This document shows, piece by piece, positions 44,507 to 53,544 of a stretch of DNA of 64,000 bases (within the stretch, counting starts at the first letter, position 1; each line of letters begins with the position of its first letter). The DNA lies in assembly GCF_900187645.1 (NCBI RefSeq), contig NZ_FYEE01000016.1:1-64000 (forward strand). The letters are read 5' to 3'. The position numbers and the translations under genes are program-made. The notes beneath the pieces were generated by a model. That model was not told where the DNA came from. It made no database searches and saw only the letters and a program-made list of their open reading frames with translations. Source of the DNA: Pseudomonas sp. Irchel 3E20. GTDB lineage: Bacteria > Pseudomonadota > Gammaproteobacteria > Pseudomonadales > Pseudomonadaceae.

Positions 44507-45706
44507 TTAGGCCGCGCTAAACAGCTTGTGCGGGTCGATCACAAACTTCTTCGGCACGCCGGCATCGAACTCGCCGTAGCCACGGGGGGCGTCGTCGAGG
44601 CTGATGACTTCCACACCGACAATATCGGCGATCTTGATGCGATCCCACATGATGGCTTGCATCAGTTGGCGGTTGTACTTCATCACCGGGGTCTGGCCGG
44701 TGTGGAAGCTATGGGACTTGGCCCAGCCCAGGCCGAAGCGGATGCTCAGGCTGCCCATTTTCGCCGCGGCGTCCACCGCGCCCGGGTCTTCGGTGACATA
44801 CAGGCCGGGGATACCGATCTTGCCCGCCACCCGCACCACGCCCATCAGGGAGTTGAGCACCGTGGCCGGGGCTTCGTGTTTCACGCCGTCATGGCCGTGG
44901 CCGCGGGCCTCGAAACCGACGCAATCCACTGCACAATCCACCTCAGGCTCGCCCAGCAGCGCGGCGATCTGTTCGTGCAGCGGCGTGTCCTTGGACAGGT
45001 CGACCACCTCAAAACCCTGGCCCTTGGCGTGAGCGAGGCGGATGGAGTTGACGTCACCAATTATCACCACCGCCGCCCCCAGCAGGCGCGCCGATGCGGC
45101 CGCCGCCAGGCCCACCGGGCCGGCCCCGGCGATGTACACCGTGCTGCCCGGGCCGACGCCTGCGGTGACCGCACCGTGGTAGCCAGTGGGGAGGATGTCG
45201 GAGAGGCAGGTCAGGTCGCGGATTTTCTCCATGGCCTTGTCGCGGTCCGGGAGCTTCAACAGGTTGAAATCGGCGTACGGCACCAGCACATATTCGGCCT
45301 GCCCGCCGGTCCAGTCGCCCATGTCCACATAACCGTAGGCGCCACCGGCGCGGGCCGGGTTGACGGTCAGGCACACGCCGGTGTGCTGCTCCTTGCAGGA
45401 ACGGCAGCGGCCGCATGCCACGTTGAACGGCACCGACACCAGGTCGCCGAGCTTCAGGTTCTCGACGTCGCTGCCTTTCTCGATCACCTCACCGGTGATT
45501 TCGTGCCCTAGCACCAAACCGGTCTGGGCCGTGGTGCGGCCACGCACCATGTGCTGGTCGGAGCCACATATATTGGTGGAGACCACGCGCAGGATGACGC
45601 CGTGTTCAATCTTGCGGCCACGGGGATCCTGCATTTTCGGATAGTCGATTTTCTGCACTTCGACCTTACCGTTGCCGAGATATACGACACCACGATTGTC
45701 AGACAT
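44507..45706 (-). CDS. fdhA: Glutathione-independent formaldehyde dehydrogenase
   Basis: 399 residues, exactly the P. putida FdhA length. A zinc alcohol-dehydrogenase-family enzyme with bound NAD that dismutates/oxidises formaldehyde. Catalytic zinc ligands are in STNICGSDQHM and LVLGHEITGEVI; the structural zinc Cys set is VACGRCRSCKEQHTGVC. The NAD fold has TVYIAGAGPVGLAAAASA. The start at 45706 has AAGGTGA upstream. It is the last gene of the minus-strand glyA-soxBDAG-purU-fdhA series, where it removes formaldehyde released by betaine and sarcosine demethylation. Confidence 0.96.
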   Translation of the reverse strand: MSDNRGVVYLGNGKVEVQKIDYPKMQDPRGRKIEHGVILRVVSTNICGSDQHMVRGRTTAQTGLVLGHEITGEVIEKGSDVENLKLGDLVSVPFNVACGRCRSCKEQHTGVCLTVNPARAGGAYGYVDMGDWTGGQAEYVLVPYADFNLLKLPDRDKAMEKIRDLTCLSDILPTGYHGAVTAGVGPGSTVYIAGAGPVGLAAAASARLLGAAVVIIGDVNSIRLAHAKGQGFEVVDLSKDTPLHEQIAALLGEPEVDCAVDCVGFEARGHGHDGVKHEAPATVLNSLMGVVRVAGKIGIPGLYVTEDPGAVDAAAKMGSLSIRFGLGWAKSHSFHTGQTPVMKYNRQLMQAIMWDRIKIADIVGVEVISLDDAPRGYGEFDAGVPKKFVIDPHKLFSAA

Positions 45707-45817
45707 GTCAGTCACCTTTACTCATTTGTTGTTATGAAAAAGCAGGAAGCGATTTGAGCGGCAAGCTACAAGCTGCAAGTGGTGTGCGGTGTACTGCCCT
45801 TACTTGCCGCTCGCCAC

Positions 45818-46675
45818 TCAAAGCACCACCGTTCTGTTGGCATTCAAAAAGACCCTGCGCTCAATGTGATAACCCACCGCCCGGGCTAGGGTCTGGCCTT
45901 CGATGTCGCGGCCCTTGGCGATCAGGTCTTCGGGGTAGTGGCTGTGGTCCACCACTTCCACGCCCTGGGCGATGATCGGGCCTTCGTCCAGGTCGTTGTT
46001 GATGTAGTGCGCCGTAGCGCCCACCAGTTTCACGCCTTTGTTGTAGGCCTGGTGGTAGGGCTTGGCGCCCTTGAAACCGGGCAGCAGGGAGTGGTGGATA
46101 TTGATCGCCTTGCCGTCCAGGCGCCGGCACAACTCCGGCGACAGCACTTGCATGTAGCGCGCAAGGATCACCAATTCGGCGCCCGCCTCCTCGATGATCT
46201 GCAGCACCTGGCGCTCCTGGGACGGTTTGTCGTTGGGGTCCAGGGGAAAGTGGTAATAGGGGATCTGGTGCCAGTCGGCCAGGGGCTTGAGGTCCGGGTG
46301 GTTGGACACCACCGCCACCACCTCCATCGCCAACTGGCCGATGCGCTGGCGGTAGAGCAGGTCGTTGAGGCAGTGGTCGGCCTTGGACACCATGATGACC
46401 ACCTTGGGCCGGTGGTGCGGCGGGGTCAGCTCGAAGACCATGCCAAAGGCAATGCCCCGCTCGGCCAGGCCGGCACGAAAGGCGAGTTCGTCAAAACCTT
46501 CGGGCTGGCGGAACTCCACGCGAATGAAAAACCGCCCCGAGAGCCGGTCATCGAAGGAATGGTGTTCGGTGACGTAACAGCCTTGCTCGAACAGAAAACG
46601 GGTCACCGCATCCACCGTACCCAGCACGCTGGGGCAGTCGGCGGTCAAAATCCATGTGTCGGGGGCGCGGCTCAT
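45818..46675 (-). CDS. purU: Formyltetrahydrofolate deformylase PurU
   Basis: 285 residues. An ACT domain (APDTWILTADCPSVLGTVDA) precedes the formyltransferase-like catalytic domain with INIHHSLLPGFKGAKPYHQA (Asn-His) and INNDLDEGPIIAQGVEVVDH (Asp). It hydrolyses 10-formyl-THF to THF and formate, freeing THF that accepts one-carbon units from sarcosine oxidation. The start at 46675 is chosen over an in-frame ATG 39 nt upstream that lies next to a hairpin. This is probably the catabolic copy, as in P. aeruginosa purU2. Confidence 0.94.
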   Translation of the reverse strand: MSRAPDTWILTADCPSVLGTVDAVTRFLFEQGCYVTEHHSFDDRLSGRFFIRVEFRQPEGFDELAFRAGLAERGIAFGMVFELTPPHHRPKVVIMVSKADHCLNDLLYRQRIGQLAMEVVAVVSNHPDLKPLADWHQIPYYHFPLDPNDKPSQERQVLQIIEEAGAELVILARYMQVLSPELCRRLDGKAINIHHSLLPGFKGAKPYHQAYNKGVKLVGATAHYINNDLDEGPIIAQGVEVVDHSHYPEDLIAKGRDIEGQTLARAVGYHIERRVFLNANRTVVL

Positions 46676-46702
46676 TGCTCGGTGACTCCTCTGGGTGACG
46701 GG

Positions 46703-46732
46703 CCCGGGTAGCAAGCGGGCTTGCTACCCGGG
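46703..46732 (-). repeat. Perfect 14-bp-arm palindrome between soxG and purU
   Basis: CCCGGGTAGCAAGC-GG-GCTTGCTACCCGGG. It begins 11 nt after the soxG stop and ends 27 nt before the purU start, inside the apparent operon. It has no T-run, so attenuation, mRNA processing or 3'-end protection of the sox message is more likely than full termination. Confidence 0.75.
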
Positions 46733-46743
46733 GCAGTGTCATA

Positions 46744-47376
46744 TCAGGCCTGCACGTTCAGGCCATACTCGGCCGCGGCGTCCTGCAACCACAACCACCA
46801 GTAATCCGAGAAGCTACGGCGGATCAGCAGTTCCCAGGTGTCGGGCGCGGTATGGCGGATCACCAGTTGGGATTTGGCGAACACCGTGCCCACGGCCTTG
46901 CCCACCGGGAAGTTGTTGGGGTGCACGTCGTAGCTGGTGGATTTCATCAGCACCTGGCGCACGTTCGGGCCGCTGAGTTCGAGGATCTGCTGGCCGCCGC
47001 TGACGTTAACGATCTGGATATGCAGCTCGCCCAACGCTTCGCGTAGTTTCTGTTCGGCAGCGAATTCTTCACCGCCCGGCAGCACCAGCAGCCACTCGTC
47101 CGGGCCGAGCCATTGCAGGCTGGTCTCGCCCTTGACGATCACAGCCAGCGCGCCGGGCAGTTCGATACCCAAAGCCTTGTGCACGCCGGCGGCGAAGGCC
47201 GGGTCGTGGCCGTCGCCCCGGATCGTGAGGTGGCCCAGGAGTTTGCGTTCGCGCACGGTTACGCCGGCGCTTTTGCGGCCCTTGCCGGCCAGGCTGGCGA
47301 GGTCGGCGTGATGCAGCGAAGATTCGGCTCTGGCCCCCGTAGTGGGGCGTTGTTGGTAAACGTTGGCTGCGGTCAT
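46744..47376 (-). CDS. soxG: Sarcosine oxidase gamma subunit
   Basis: 210 residues, from MTAANVYQQRPTTGARAESS. Family blocks: LQWLGPDEWLLVLPGGEE and the C-terminal SFSDYWWLWLQDAAAEYGL. SoxG is a GcvT-like subunit of heterotetrameric sarcosine oxidase that lacks cofactors and completes the alpha2-like fold. The start at 47376 gives the usual N-terminus; upstream in-frame codons lie in intergenic sequence. It is downstream of soxA by 77 nt, with a small hairpin in the gap. Confidence 0.93.
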   Translation of the reverse strand: MTAANVYQQRPTTGARAESSLHHADLASLAGKGRKSAGVTVRERKLLGHLTIRGDGHDPAFAAGVHKALGIELPGALAVIVKGETSLQWLGPDEWLLVLPGGEEFAAEQKLREALGELHIQIVNVSGGQQILELSGPNVRQVLMKSTSYDVHPNNFPVGKAVGTVFAKSQLVIRHTAPDTWELLIRRSFSDYWWLWLQDAAAEYGLNVQA

Positions 47377-47418
47377 AAAGCACCTGTGCGAATTCTGTGG
47401 TGGCTGTTCTGGCCTCAC

Positions 47419-47434
47419 CGGGGGCAAGCCCCCG
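47419..47434 (-). repeat. Small hairpin between soxA and soxG
   Basis: CGGGGGC-aa-GCCCCCG, of the gggggcaagcccccgatgcaggcg type scattered in Pseudomonas genomes. Its role in the operon is unknown. Confidence 0.5.
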
Positions 47435-47453
47435 ATGCAGGCGCGTGGGTCCG

Positions 47454-50400
47454 TCAGATGTTCTGGCGATCGCCTTTAGGGTCGAAGAACACTGAGGAAA
47501 CGATCTCGGCCTCGATCACGCTGCCGTCCGCCTGGGGCGAGAACACCCGCTCACCGAGGCGCTTCAAGCCGCCCTTGACCACCGCCATCGCAAACGAATA
47601 GCCGAGGGAGTTGTGGGCATAACTGGAGGTGACGTGGCCGACCATCTTCATCGGGATCGTCTGCTTGGGGTCGAGCACCAGTTGCGCGCCTTCCGGCAGC
47701 CACACCTTCGGGTCGATGGGCTTGAGGCCCACCAGTTGCTTGCGCTCGTCACGCACGCAGTCCTCGCGGTTCATTCCGCGCCAGCCGATCCACGAGAACG
47801 GCTTGGTGCGGCCCACGCACCAGCCCATGTTCAGGTCGTCGGGGGTCATGGAGCCGTCGGTGTCCTGGCCGACGATGATGAAACCCTTCTCGGCCCGCAG
47901 CACGTGCATGGTCTCGGTGCCGTAGGGGGTCAGGTTGTACGGTTTGCCGGCCTCGACGATTTTTTCCAGTACGCCCATGGCGTAGTCGGCCTGCACGTTG
48001 ACCTCGTAGGACAGCTCGCCGGTGAACGAGATGCGGAACACCCGCGCCGGTACGCCGCCCACCAGGCCTTCTTTCCAGGTCATGAACGGGAAGCCGTCCT
48101 TGTCCAGGTCGATGTCGGTGACTTCGCTGAGCAGCTTGCGGCTGTTGGGGCCCGACAGGGTCATGGTCGCCCAGTGGTCGGTGACCGAGGTGAAGTACAC
48201 CTTCAGATCCGGCCATTCGGTTTGTTGGTAGATCTCCAGCCACTGCAACACGCGGGCCGCGCCGCCGGTGGTGGTGGTCATCAGGAAGTGGTTGTCGGCC
48301 AGGCATGCCGTCACGCCGTCGTCGAAGACCATGCCGTCTTCCTTGCACATCAAGCCGTAGCGGGCCTTGCCCACGTCGAGTTTGGTCCAGGCGTTGGAGT
48401 AGATGCGGTTGAGAAACTCACGGGCGTCGGGGCCCTGGATGTCGATCTTGCCCAGGGTGGAGGCGTCGAGCAGGCCCACGCTGTCGCGCACCGCCAGGCA
48501 TTCGCGCTTGACCGCCGCGTGCAGGTCTTCGCCATTGCGTGGGAAGTACCAAGGGCGTTTCCATTGGCCGACGTCCTCGAACTCGGCGCCGTTCTTCACG
48601 TGCCAGGCGTGCAGCGCGGTGTAGCGCACCGGCTCGAAAATATGCCCGCAATGGCGGCCCGCCACGGCGCCGAAGGTCACCGGCGTGTAGTTGGGGCGGA
48701 ACATGGTGGTGCCCATCTGGGGGATGGTCACGTTCAGCGAGCGGGCGGCGATGGCCAGGCCATTGACGTTGCCCAGCTTGCCTTGGTCGGTGCCGAACCC
48801 CAGGGCGGTGTAGCGCTTGACGTGCTCCACCGACTCGAAGCCTTCACGGGTGGCCAGTTCGATAGCAGCGGCGGTGACGTCGTTTTGCAGGTCGACGAAT
48901 TGCTTGGGCGCCCGCGCCGTGGTTTTTTCGTGGGGCACTTGGAACAGCGCCAGGGTTGGCTCTTCGAGGCGGCTCAGGGCCTTGGGTAACACCCCTTGCA
49001 CCGCGCCGAAACCCGCTTCGCTGGCAGCACGCACGCCGCCCTCGAAACCGTCGGCCAGGGAATCCCCCAGGCCATACACGCCGTTGATACCGCCGACGCA
49101 CACGCGTTTTTGCGGGGCATTGCCCGGCACAAAGCCCAGGATGTCTTCGCGCCAGGTCGGTTTGCCGCCCAGGTGCGAGGCGAGGTGGACCACTGGGCTG
49201 TAGCCGCCGGAGCTGGCCACCAGGTCGCAGTCCAGCCATTCGCCGGGGCTGGTGACGGTGTGGGCACGCACGTCGATGGCGGCGACCCGGGCACCCGTCA
49301 CGTGCTTGCTGCCACGGGCCTCGATCACTGCACTGCCGGTGAGGATGCGGATGCCTTTGGCCCGCGCCTCTTCCACCAACGCACCGCGTGGGTTGTGGCG
49401 GGCATCGGCCACGGCCACCACGGCCAGGCCTGCGTCGAACCAGTCCAGGGCCACGCGGTAGGCGTGGTCGTTGTTGGTCGAGAGCAAGAGTTTTTTACCC
49501 GGCGCCACACCGTAACGGCGCACGTAGGTAGACACCGCGCCGGCGAGCATATTGCCTGGCACATCGTTGTTGCCGTACACCAGCGGCCGCTCGCAGGCAC
49601 CGGTGGCCAGCACCACGCGCTTGGCCCGCACACGGTGGATGCGCTGGCGCACCTGGCCGATGGGCGCACGGTCGCCGAGGTGGTCGGTGAGGCGTTCATG
49701 AATGGTCAGGAAGTTGTGGTCGTGGTAGCCGTTGACCGTGGCGCGCGGCAACAGCAGCACGTCGGGCAGCACTTTCAATTCGGCGATGACGCTGGCCACC
49801 CAATCCATGGCCGGTTTGCCGTCCAGGCTCTCGCGTGAATCCAGCAGGCTACCGCCGAACTCTTCCTGCTCATCGGCGAGGATTACCCGCGCACCACTGC
49901 GCGCGGCGGCCAGGGCGGCGGCCAGCCCGGCGGGGCCGGCGCCGACGATCAGCACGTCGCAGTGCTGGTTCATGTAGTCGTAGGTGTCCGGGTCGTTCTC
50001 GGTGGGCGAGCGGCCCAGGCCCGCAGCTTTGCGGATGTACTTCTCGTAGGTCATCCAGAACGACTGCGGGTACATGAAGGTTTTGTAGTAGAAACCCGGC
50101 GGCATCAGCTTGCCGCCGACCTTGCCAAGAATGCCCATCACGTCGTTGTTCACGCTTGGCCAGCCGTTGGTGCTGGTGGCGACCAACCCTTGATACAGCG
50201 CCTGCTGGGTGGCGCGCACGTTGGGGATCTGCGTCGCTTCGGTGGCGCCGATCTGCAGCACCGCATTGGGCTCCTCGGCACCGGCAGCGAAGATGCCGCG
50301 CGGGCGCGAATACTTGAAGCTGCGCCCAATGATGTCCACGCCGTTGGCCAACAGGGCCGCGGCCAGGGAGTCGCCCTCAAAGCCCTTGTAGCTCTGGCCG

Positions 50401-50471
50401 TTGAACGTGAAGGTCAAGGCTTTGGTGCGGTCGATCCGGCCACCGTTGGCCAGGCGATTGATCTGGCTCAT
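47454..50471 (-). CDS. soxA: Sarcosine oxidase alpha subunit
   Basis: 1005 residues, full length. The N-terminal 2Fe-2S-ferredoxin-like part (about 20-110: ALTFTFNGQSYKGFEGDSLA, then RPRGIFAAGAEEPNAVLQI) precedes the NAD/FAD-binding Rossmann domain (CDVLIVGAGPAGLAAALAAA). A GcvT-like aminomethyltransferase half occupies the last 400 residues and binds THF (VTDHWATMTLSGPNSRKLLS). With SoxB, D and G it oxidises sarcosine to glycine, H2O2 and 5,10-methylene-THF. The ATG at 50471 overlaps the soxD stop by 4 nt. Confidence 0.96.
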   Translation of the reverse strand: MSQINRLANGGRIDRTKALTFTFNGQSYKGFEGDSLAAALLANGVDIIGRSFKYSRPRGIFAAGAEEPNAVLQIGATEATQIPNVRATQQALYQGLVATSTNGWPSVNNDVMGILGKVGGKLMPPGFYYKTFMYPQSFWMTYEKYIRKAAGLGRSPTENDPDTYDYMNQHCDVLIVGAGPAGLAAALAAARSGARVILADEQEEFGGSLLDSRESLDGKPAMDWVASVIAELKVLPDVLLLPRATVNGYHDHNFLTIHERLTDHLGDRAPIGQVRQRIHRVRAKRVVLATGACERPLVYGNNDVPGNMLAGAVSTYVRRYGVAPGKKLLLSTNNDHAYRVALDWFDAGLAVVAVADARHNPRGALVEEARAKGIRILTGSAVIEARGSKHVTGARVAAIDVRAHTVTSPGEWLDCDLVASSGGYSPVVHLASHLGGKPTWREDILGFVPGNAPQKRVCVGGINGVYGLGDSLADGFEGGVRAASEAGFGAVQGVLPKALSRLEEPTLALFQVPHEKTTARAPKQFVDLQNDVTAAAIELATREGFESVEHVKRYTALGFGTDQGKLGNVNGLAIAARSLNVTIPQMGTTMFRPNYTPVTFGAVAGRHCGHIFEPVRYTALHAWHVKNGAEFEDVGQWKRPWYFPRNGEDLHAAVKRECLAVRDSVGLLDASTLGKIDIQGPDAREFLNRIYSNAWTKLDVGKARYGLMCKEDGMVFDDGVTACLADNHFLMTTTTGGAARVLQWLEIYQQTEWPDLKVYFTSVTDHWATMTLSGPNSRKLLSEVTDIDLDKDGFPFMTWKEGLVGGVPARVFRISFTGELSYEVNVQADYAMGVLEKIVEAGKPYNLTPYGTETMHVLRAEKGFIIVGQDTDGSMTPDDLNMGWCVGRTKPFSWIGWRGMNREDCVRDERKQLVGLKPIDPKVWLPEGAQLVLDPKQTIPMKMVGHVTSSYAHNSLGYSFAMAVVKGGLKRLGERVFSPQADGSVIEAEIVSSVFFDPKGDRQNI

Positions 50472-50797
50472 ACCTTCTCTCCCAAGGCCGGCGCGGCCGC
50501 TTTGGTGTCGCCTGCGCTGGCCGTGAATTGCGGCCGGGTGCCGATCTTGTAGGTTTCAAGAATTTCGTAGGTGAGGGTGTCGCGGGTGGCGTTGAAATAC
50601 TGGCGGCAACCGGCAGCGTGAATCCACAACTCGTGATGCAGGCCACGGGGGTTGTCGCGAAAGAACATGTAGTCGCCCCACTGCTCATCGGTGCAGGCGT
50701 TAGGGTCCAGCGGGCGCGGGATGTGGGCCTGGCCGGAGGCGTGGAATTCCTCTTCCGAGCGCAGCTCGCCGCAATGAGGACAGAAGATATGCAACAT
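50468..50797 (-). CDS. soxD: Sarcosine oxidase delta subunit
   Basis: 109 residues. A zinc-binding small subunit: N-terminal MLHIFCPHCGELRSEEEF supplies Cys-x2-Cys, and HHELWIHAAGCRQYFNATRD supplies His and Cys ligands. It lies 15 nt after soxB and overlaps soxA (ATGA), the standard soxBDA order. Confidence 0.95.
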   Translation of the reverse strand: MLHIFCPHCGELRSEEEFHASGQAHIPRPLDPNACTDEQWGDYMFFRDNPRGLHHELWIHAAGCRQYFNATRDTLTYEILETYKIGTRPQFTASAGDTKAAAPALGEKV

Positions 50798-50812
50798 AGG
50801 GAATTTCTCCTG

Positions 50813-52063
50813 TTAGTGGGCGACGGCCGCAGCGCCGTGTTCGTCGATCAACGCACCGTTGTGGAACCGGTCGATGGAAAAAGGTGCCGCCAAGGGGTGC
50901 ATTTCGCCCTTGGCCAGGCTGGCCGCGAAGACGTTGCCCGAGCCCGGCGTGGCCTTGAAGCCGCCCGTACCCCAGCCGCAGTTGAAGAACATGTTCGGCA
51001 CCGGGGTCTTGGAGATGATCGGGCAGGCGTCCGGCGTGGTATCGACGATGCCGCCCCATTGGCGGTTCATGCGTACCCGCGAAAGCACCGGGAACATCTC
51101 GACGATGGCCTGGATGGTGTGCTCGATCACCGGGTACGAGCCACGCTGGCCGTAGCCGTTGTAGCCGTCGATGCCGGCGCCGATCACCAGGTCGCCCTTG
51201 TCGGACTGGCTGATATAGCCGTGCACCGCGTTGGACATAATCACGCTGTCGATGATCGGTTTGATCGGCTCCGAAACCAGCGCTTGCAGCGGATGGGATT
51301 CGATCGGCAGGCGGAACCCGGCAAGGCCGGCCATGTGCCCGGAGTTACCGGCCGTGACCACACCCACACGCTTGGCACCGATAAAACCCTTGTTGGTTTC
51401 GACGCCGATGCACACGCCGTTTTCCTTACGAAAACCGATGACTTCGGTCTGCTGGATCAGGTCCACGCCCAGGGCATCCGCCGCCCGGGCAAAGCCCCAG
51501 GCCACGGCATCGTGGCGGGCCACGCCGCCGCGCCGTTGCACGGTGGCGCCCAGCACGGGGTAGCGGGTGCTTTTCGAGCAATCCAGGTACGGGATTTCGT
51601 CGGCCACTTGCTGGGCGTTGAGCAATTCGCCGTCAACGCCGTTAAGGCGGTTGGCGCTGACCCGGCGCTCGGAGTCGCGGATGTCCTGCAGGGTGTGGCA
51701 CAGGTTGTAGACGCCACGCTGGGAGAACATCACGTTGTAGTTGAGGTCCTGGGACAGGCCTTCCCAGAGCTTCATCGCGTGTTCGTAGAGGTGCGCCGAC
51801 TCGTCCCACAGGTAGTTGGAGCGCACGATGGTGGTGTTGCGCGCCGTGTTGCCGCCGCCCAGCCAGCCTTTCTCGACCACGGCCACGTTGGTGATGCCGT
51901 GCTCCTTGGCCAGGTAATAGGCCGTGGCCAGGCCATGCCCGCCGCCGCCGACGATGACCACGTCATAGACTTTTTTCGGGGTGGGCGTGCGCCACATGCG
52001 CTGCCAGTTTTCGTGGTGGCTTAAGGAGTGCTTGAAGAGGCCGAAGCCCGAATAGCGTTGCAT
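50813..52063 (-). CDS. soxB: Sarcosine oxidase beta subunit
   Basis: 416 residues. A DAO-family flavoprotein: YDVVIVGGGGHGLATAYYLA is the FAD dinucleotide-binding loop, and NTTIVRSNYLWDES contains the region of the covalent FMN-bearing His/Tyr of heterotetrameric oxidases. FNCGWGTGGFKATPGSGNVF closes the flavin site. It is the catalytic subunit that oxidises sarcosine. The start at 52063 (MQRYSGFGLFKHSLSHHENW) is the family start; the open frame upstream runs into glyA. It lies 22 nt after glyA. Confidence 0.95.
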   Translation of the reverse strand: MQRYSGFGLFKHSLSHHENWQRMWRTPTPKKVYDVVIVGGGGHGLATAYYLAKEHGITNVAVVEKGWLGGGNTARNTTIVRSNYLWDESAHLYEHAMKLWEGLSQDLNYNVMFSQRGVYNLCHTLQDIRDSERRVSANRLNGVDGELLNAQQVADEIPYLDCSKSTRYPVLGATVQRRGGVARHDAVAWGFARAADALGVDLIQQTEVIGFRKENGVCIGVETNKGFIGAKRVGVVTAGNSGHMAGLAGFRLPIESHPLQALVSEPIKPIIDSVIMSNAVHGYISQSDKGDLVIGAGIDGYNGYGQRGSYPVIEHTIQAIVEMFPVLSRVRMNRQWGGIVDTTPDACPIISKTPVPNMFFNCGWGTGGFKATPGSGNVFAASLAKGEMHPLAAPFSIDRFHNGALIDEHGAAAVAH

Positions 52064-52085
52064 AGTCGTTACTCCAAAACCGCGC

Positions 52086-53339
52086 TCAGCGATAAACCGG
52101 GAAGTCCGCGCACAGGGCCGCGACATGGCGCGCCACATTGGCCTCGACATCGGCATCGCCGAGGTTGTCGAGGATGTCGCAGATCCAGCCGGCCAGTTCC
52201 ACGCACTGGCTGACCTTGAAGCCGCGCGTGGTCACCGCCGGGGTGCCGATGCGCAGGCCCGAGGTGACGAACGGCGACTGCGGGTCGTTGGGCACCGCGT
52301 TCTTGTTCACCGTGATGTGCGCCCGGCCCAGGGCCGCGTCCGCGTCCTTGCCGGTCAGGCCCTGGCGGATCAGGCTGACCAGGAACAAATGGTTGTCGGT
52401 GCCGCCGGACACTACATCGTAGCCGCGTTTGATAAACACGCCGGCCATGGCCTGGGCGTTGTCGATCACCTGCTGCTGGTAAACCTTGAAGCCAGGCTCC
52501 AGGGCCTCCTTGAAGCACACCGCTTTACCGGCGATGACGTGCATCAGTGGGCCGCCCTGGGCACCGGGGAACACCGCGGCGTTGAGTTTTTTCTCGATCG
52601 CTTCGTTGGCCTTGGCCAGGATCAAGCCGCCACGGGGGCCGCGCAGGGTCTTGTGGGTGGTGGTGGTGACCACGTCGGCGTAGGGCAGCGGGTTCGGGTA
52701 CAGGCCGGCGGCGACCAACCCGGCGACGTGGGCCATATCGACGAACAGCAGCGCGCCGACCTTATCGGCGATCTGGCGAAAGCGCGGGAAATCCAGGGTC
52801 TTGGAATAGGCCGAGAAGCCGGCAACGATCATCTTCGGCTGGCATTCCACCGCCAAGCGCTCGACTTCGTCGTAGTCGATCAGCCCGGTGCGGGTGTCGA
52901 TGCCGTACTGCACGGCGTTATACAGCTTGCCCGAAGACGACACCTTGGCGCCGTGGGTCAGGTGCCCGCCGTGGGCCAGGCTCATGCCCAAAATCGTGTC
53001 GCCGGGCTGGATCAAGGCCAGGTACACGGCGCTGTTGGCCGAGGACCCGGAGTGGGGCTGGACGTTGGCGTAATCGGCGCCAAACAGCTGCTTGGCGCGC
53101 TCGATGGCCAGCGCCTCGACCTTGTCCACGTGCTCGCAACCGCCGTAGTAGCGCTTACCCGGGTAGCCTTCGGCGTACTTGTTGGTCAGGCCGCTGCCCT
53201 GGGCCTGCATCACCCGCTTGCTGGTGTAGTTCTCCGACGCGATGAGTTCGATGTGGTCTTCCTGGCGTTGCTCCTCGGCATTCATCGCCGCCAGCAGTGC
53301 ATCGTCATAACCCTGGATCTGGTCTTGCTTGCTGAACAT
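52086..53339 (-). CDS. glyA: Serine hydroxymethyltransferase
   Basis: 417 residues. A PLP enzyme interconverting glycine plus 5,10-methylene-THF with serine plus THF. The PLP Lys is in VVTTTTHKTLRGPRGGLILA, with HIELIASENYTSKRVMQAQG and YAEGYPGKRYYGGCEHVD earlier. As first gene of the glyA-soxBDAG-purU-fdhA series it takes up both products of sarcosine oxidation; the equivalent in P. aeruginosa is glyA1. The start at 53339 is the family MFSKQDQIQGYDD. The 205 bp upstream (53340-53544) hold its promoter, but no operator was recognised. Confidence 0.96.
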   Translation of the reverse strand: MFSKQDQIQGYDDALLAAMNAEEQRQEDHIELIASENYTSKRVMQAQGSGLTNKYAEGYPGKRYYGGCEHVDKVEALAIERAKQLFGADYANVQPHSGSSANSAVYLALIQPGDTILGMSLAHGGHLTHGAKVSSSGKLYNAVQYGIDTRTGLIDYDEVERLAVECQPKMIVAGFSAYSKTLDFPRFRQIADKVGALLFVDMAHVAGLVAAGLYPNPLPYADVVTTTTHKTLRGPRGGLILAKANEAIEKKLNAAVFPGAQGGPLMHVIAGKAVCFKEALEPGFKVYQQQVIDNAQAMAGVFIKRGYDVVSGGTDNHLFLVSLIRQGLTGKDADAALGRAHITVNKNAVPNDPQSPFVTSGLRIGTPAVTTRGFKVSQCVELAGWICDILDNLGDADVEANVARHVAALCADFPVYR

Positions 53340-53544
53340 CGCATCTCTCCCAGCGGCGGCGCTGCGCCATTCGTCTCGGTGAGGCAAAAGCCCTTAAGGC
53401 CGTGCCCTTTGGATGCGATGGTAGGGCTGGCGCAGGCCGGCCAAATGCCCATGGACGCCACGCAGGGGTTTGTTTGCGACATGGGCGGCCAGCGGCCATT
53501 CGCGCATTGCGGCTAAACACTCCCCGGCAGTACTGGCGCGGCGC

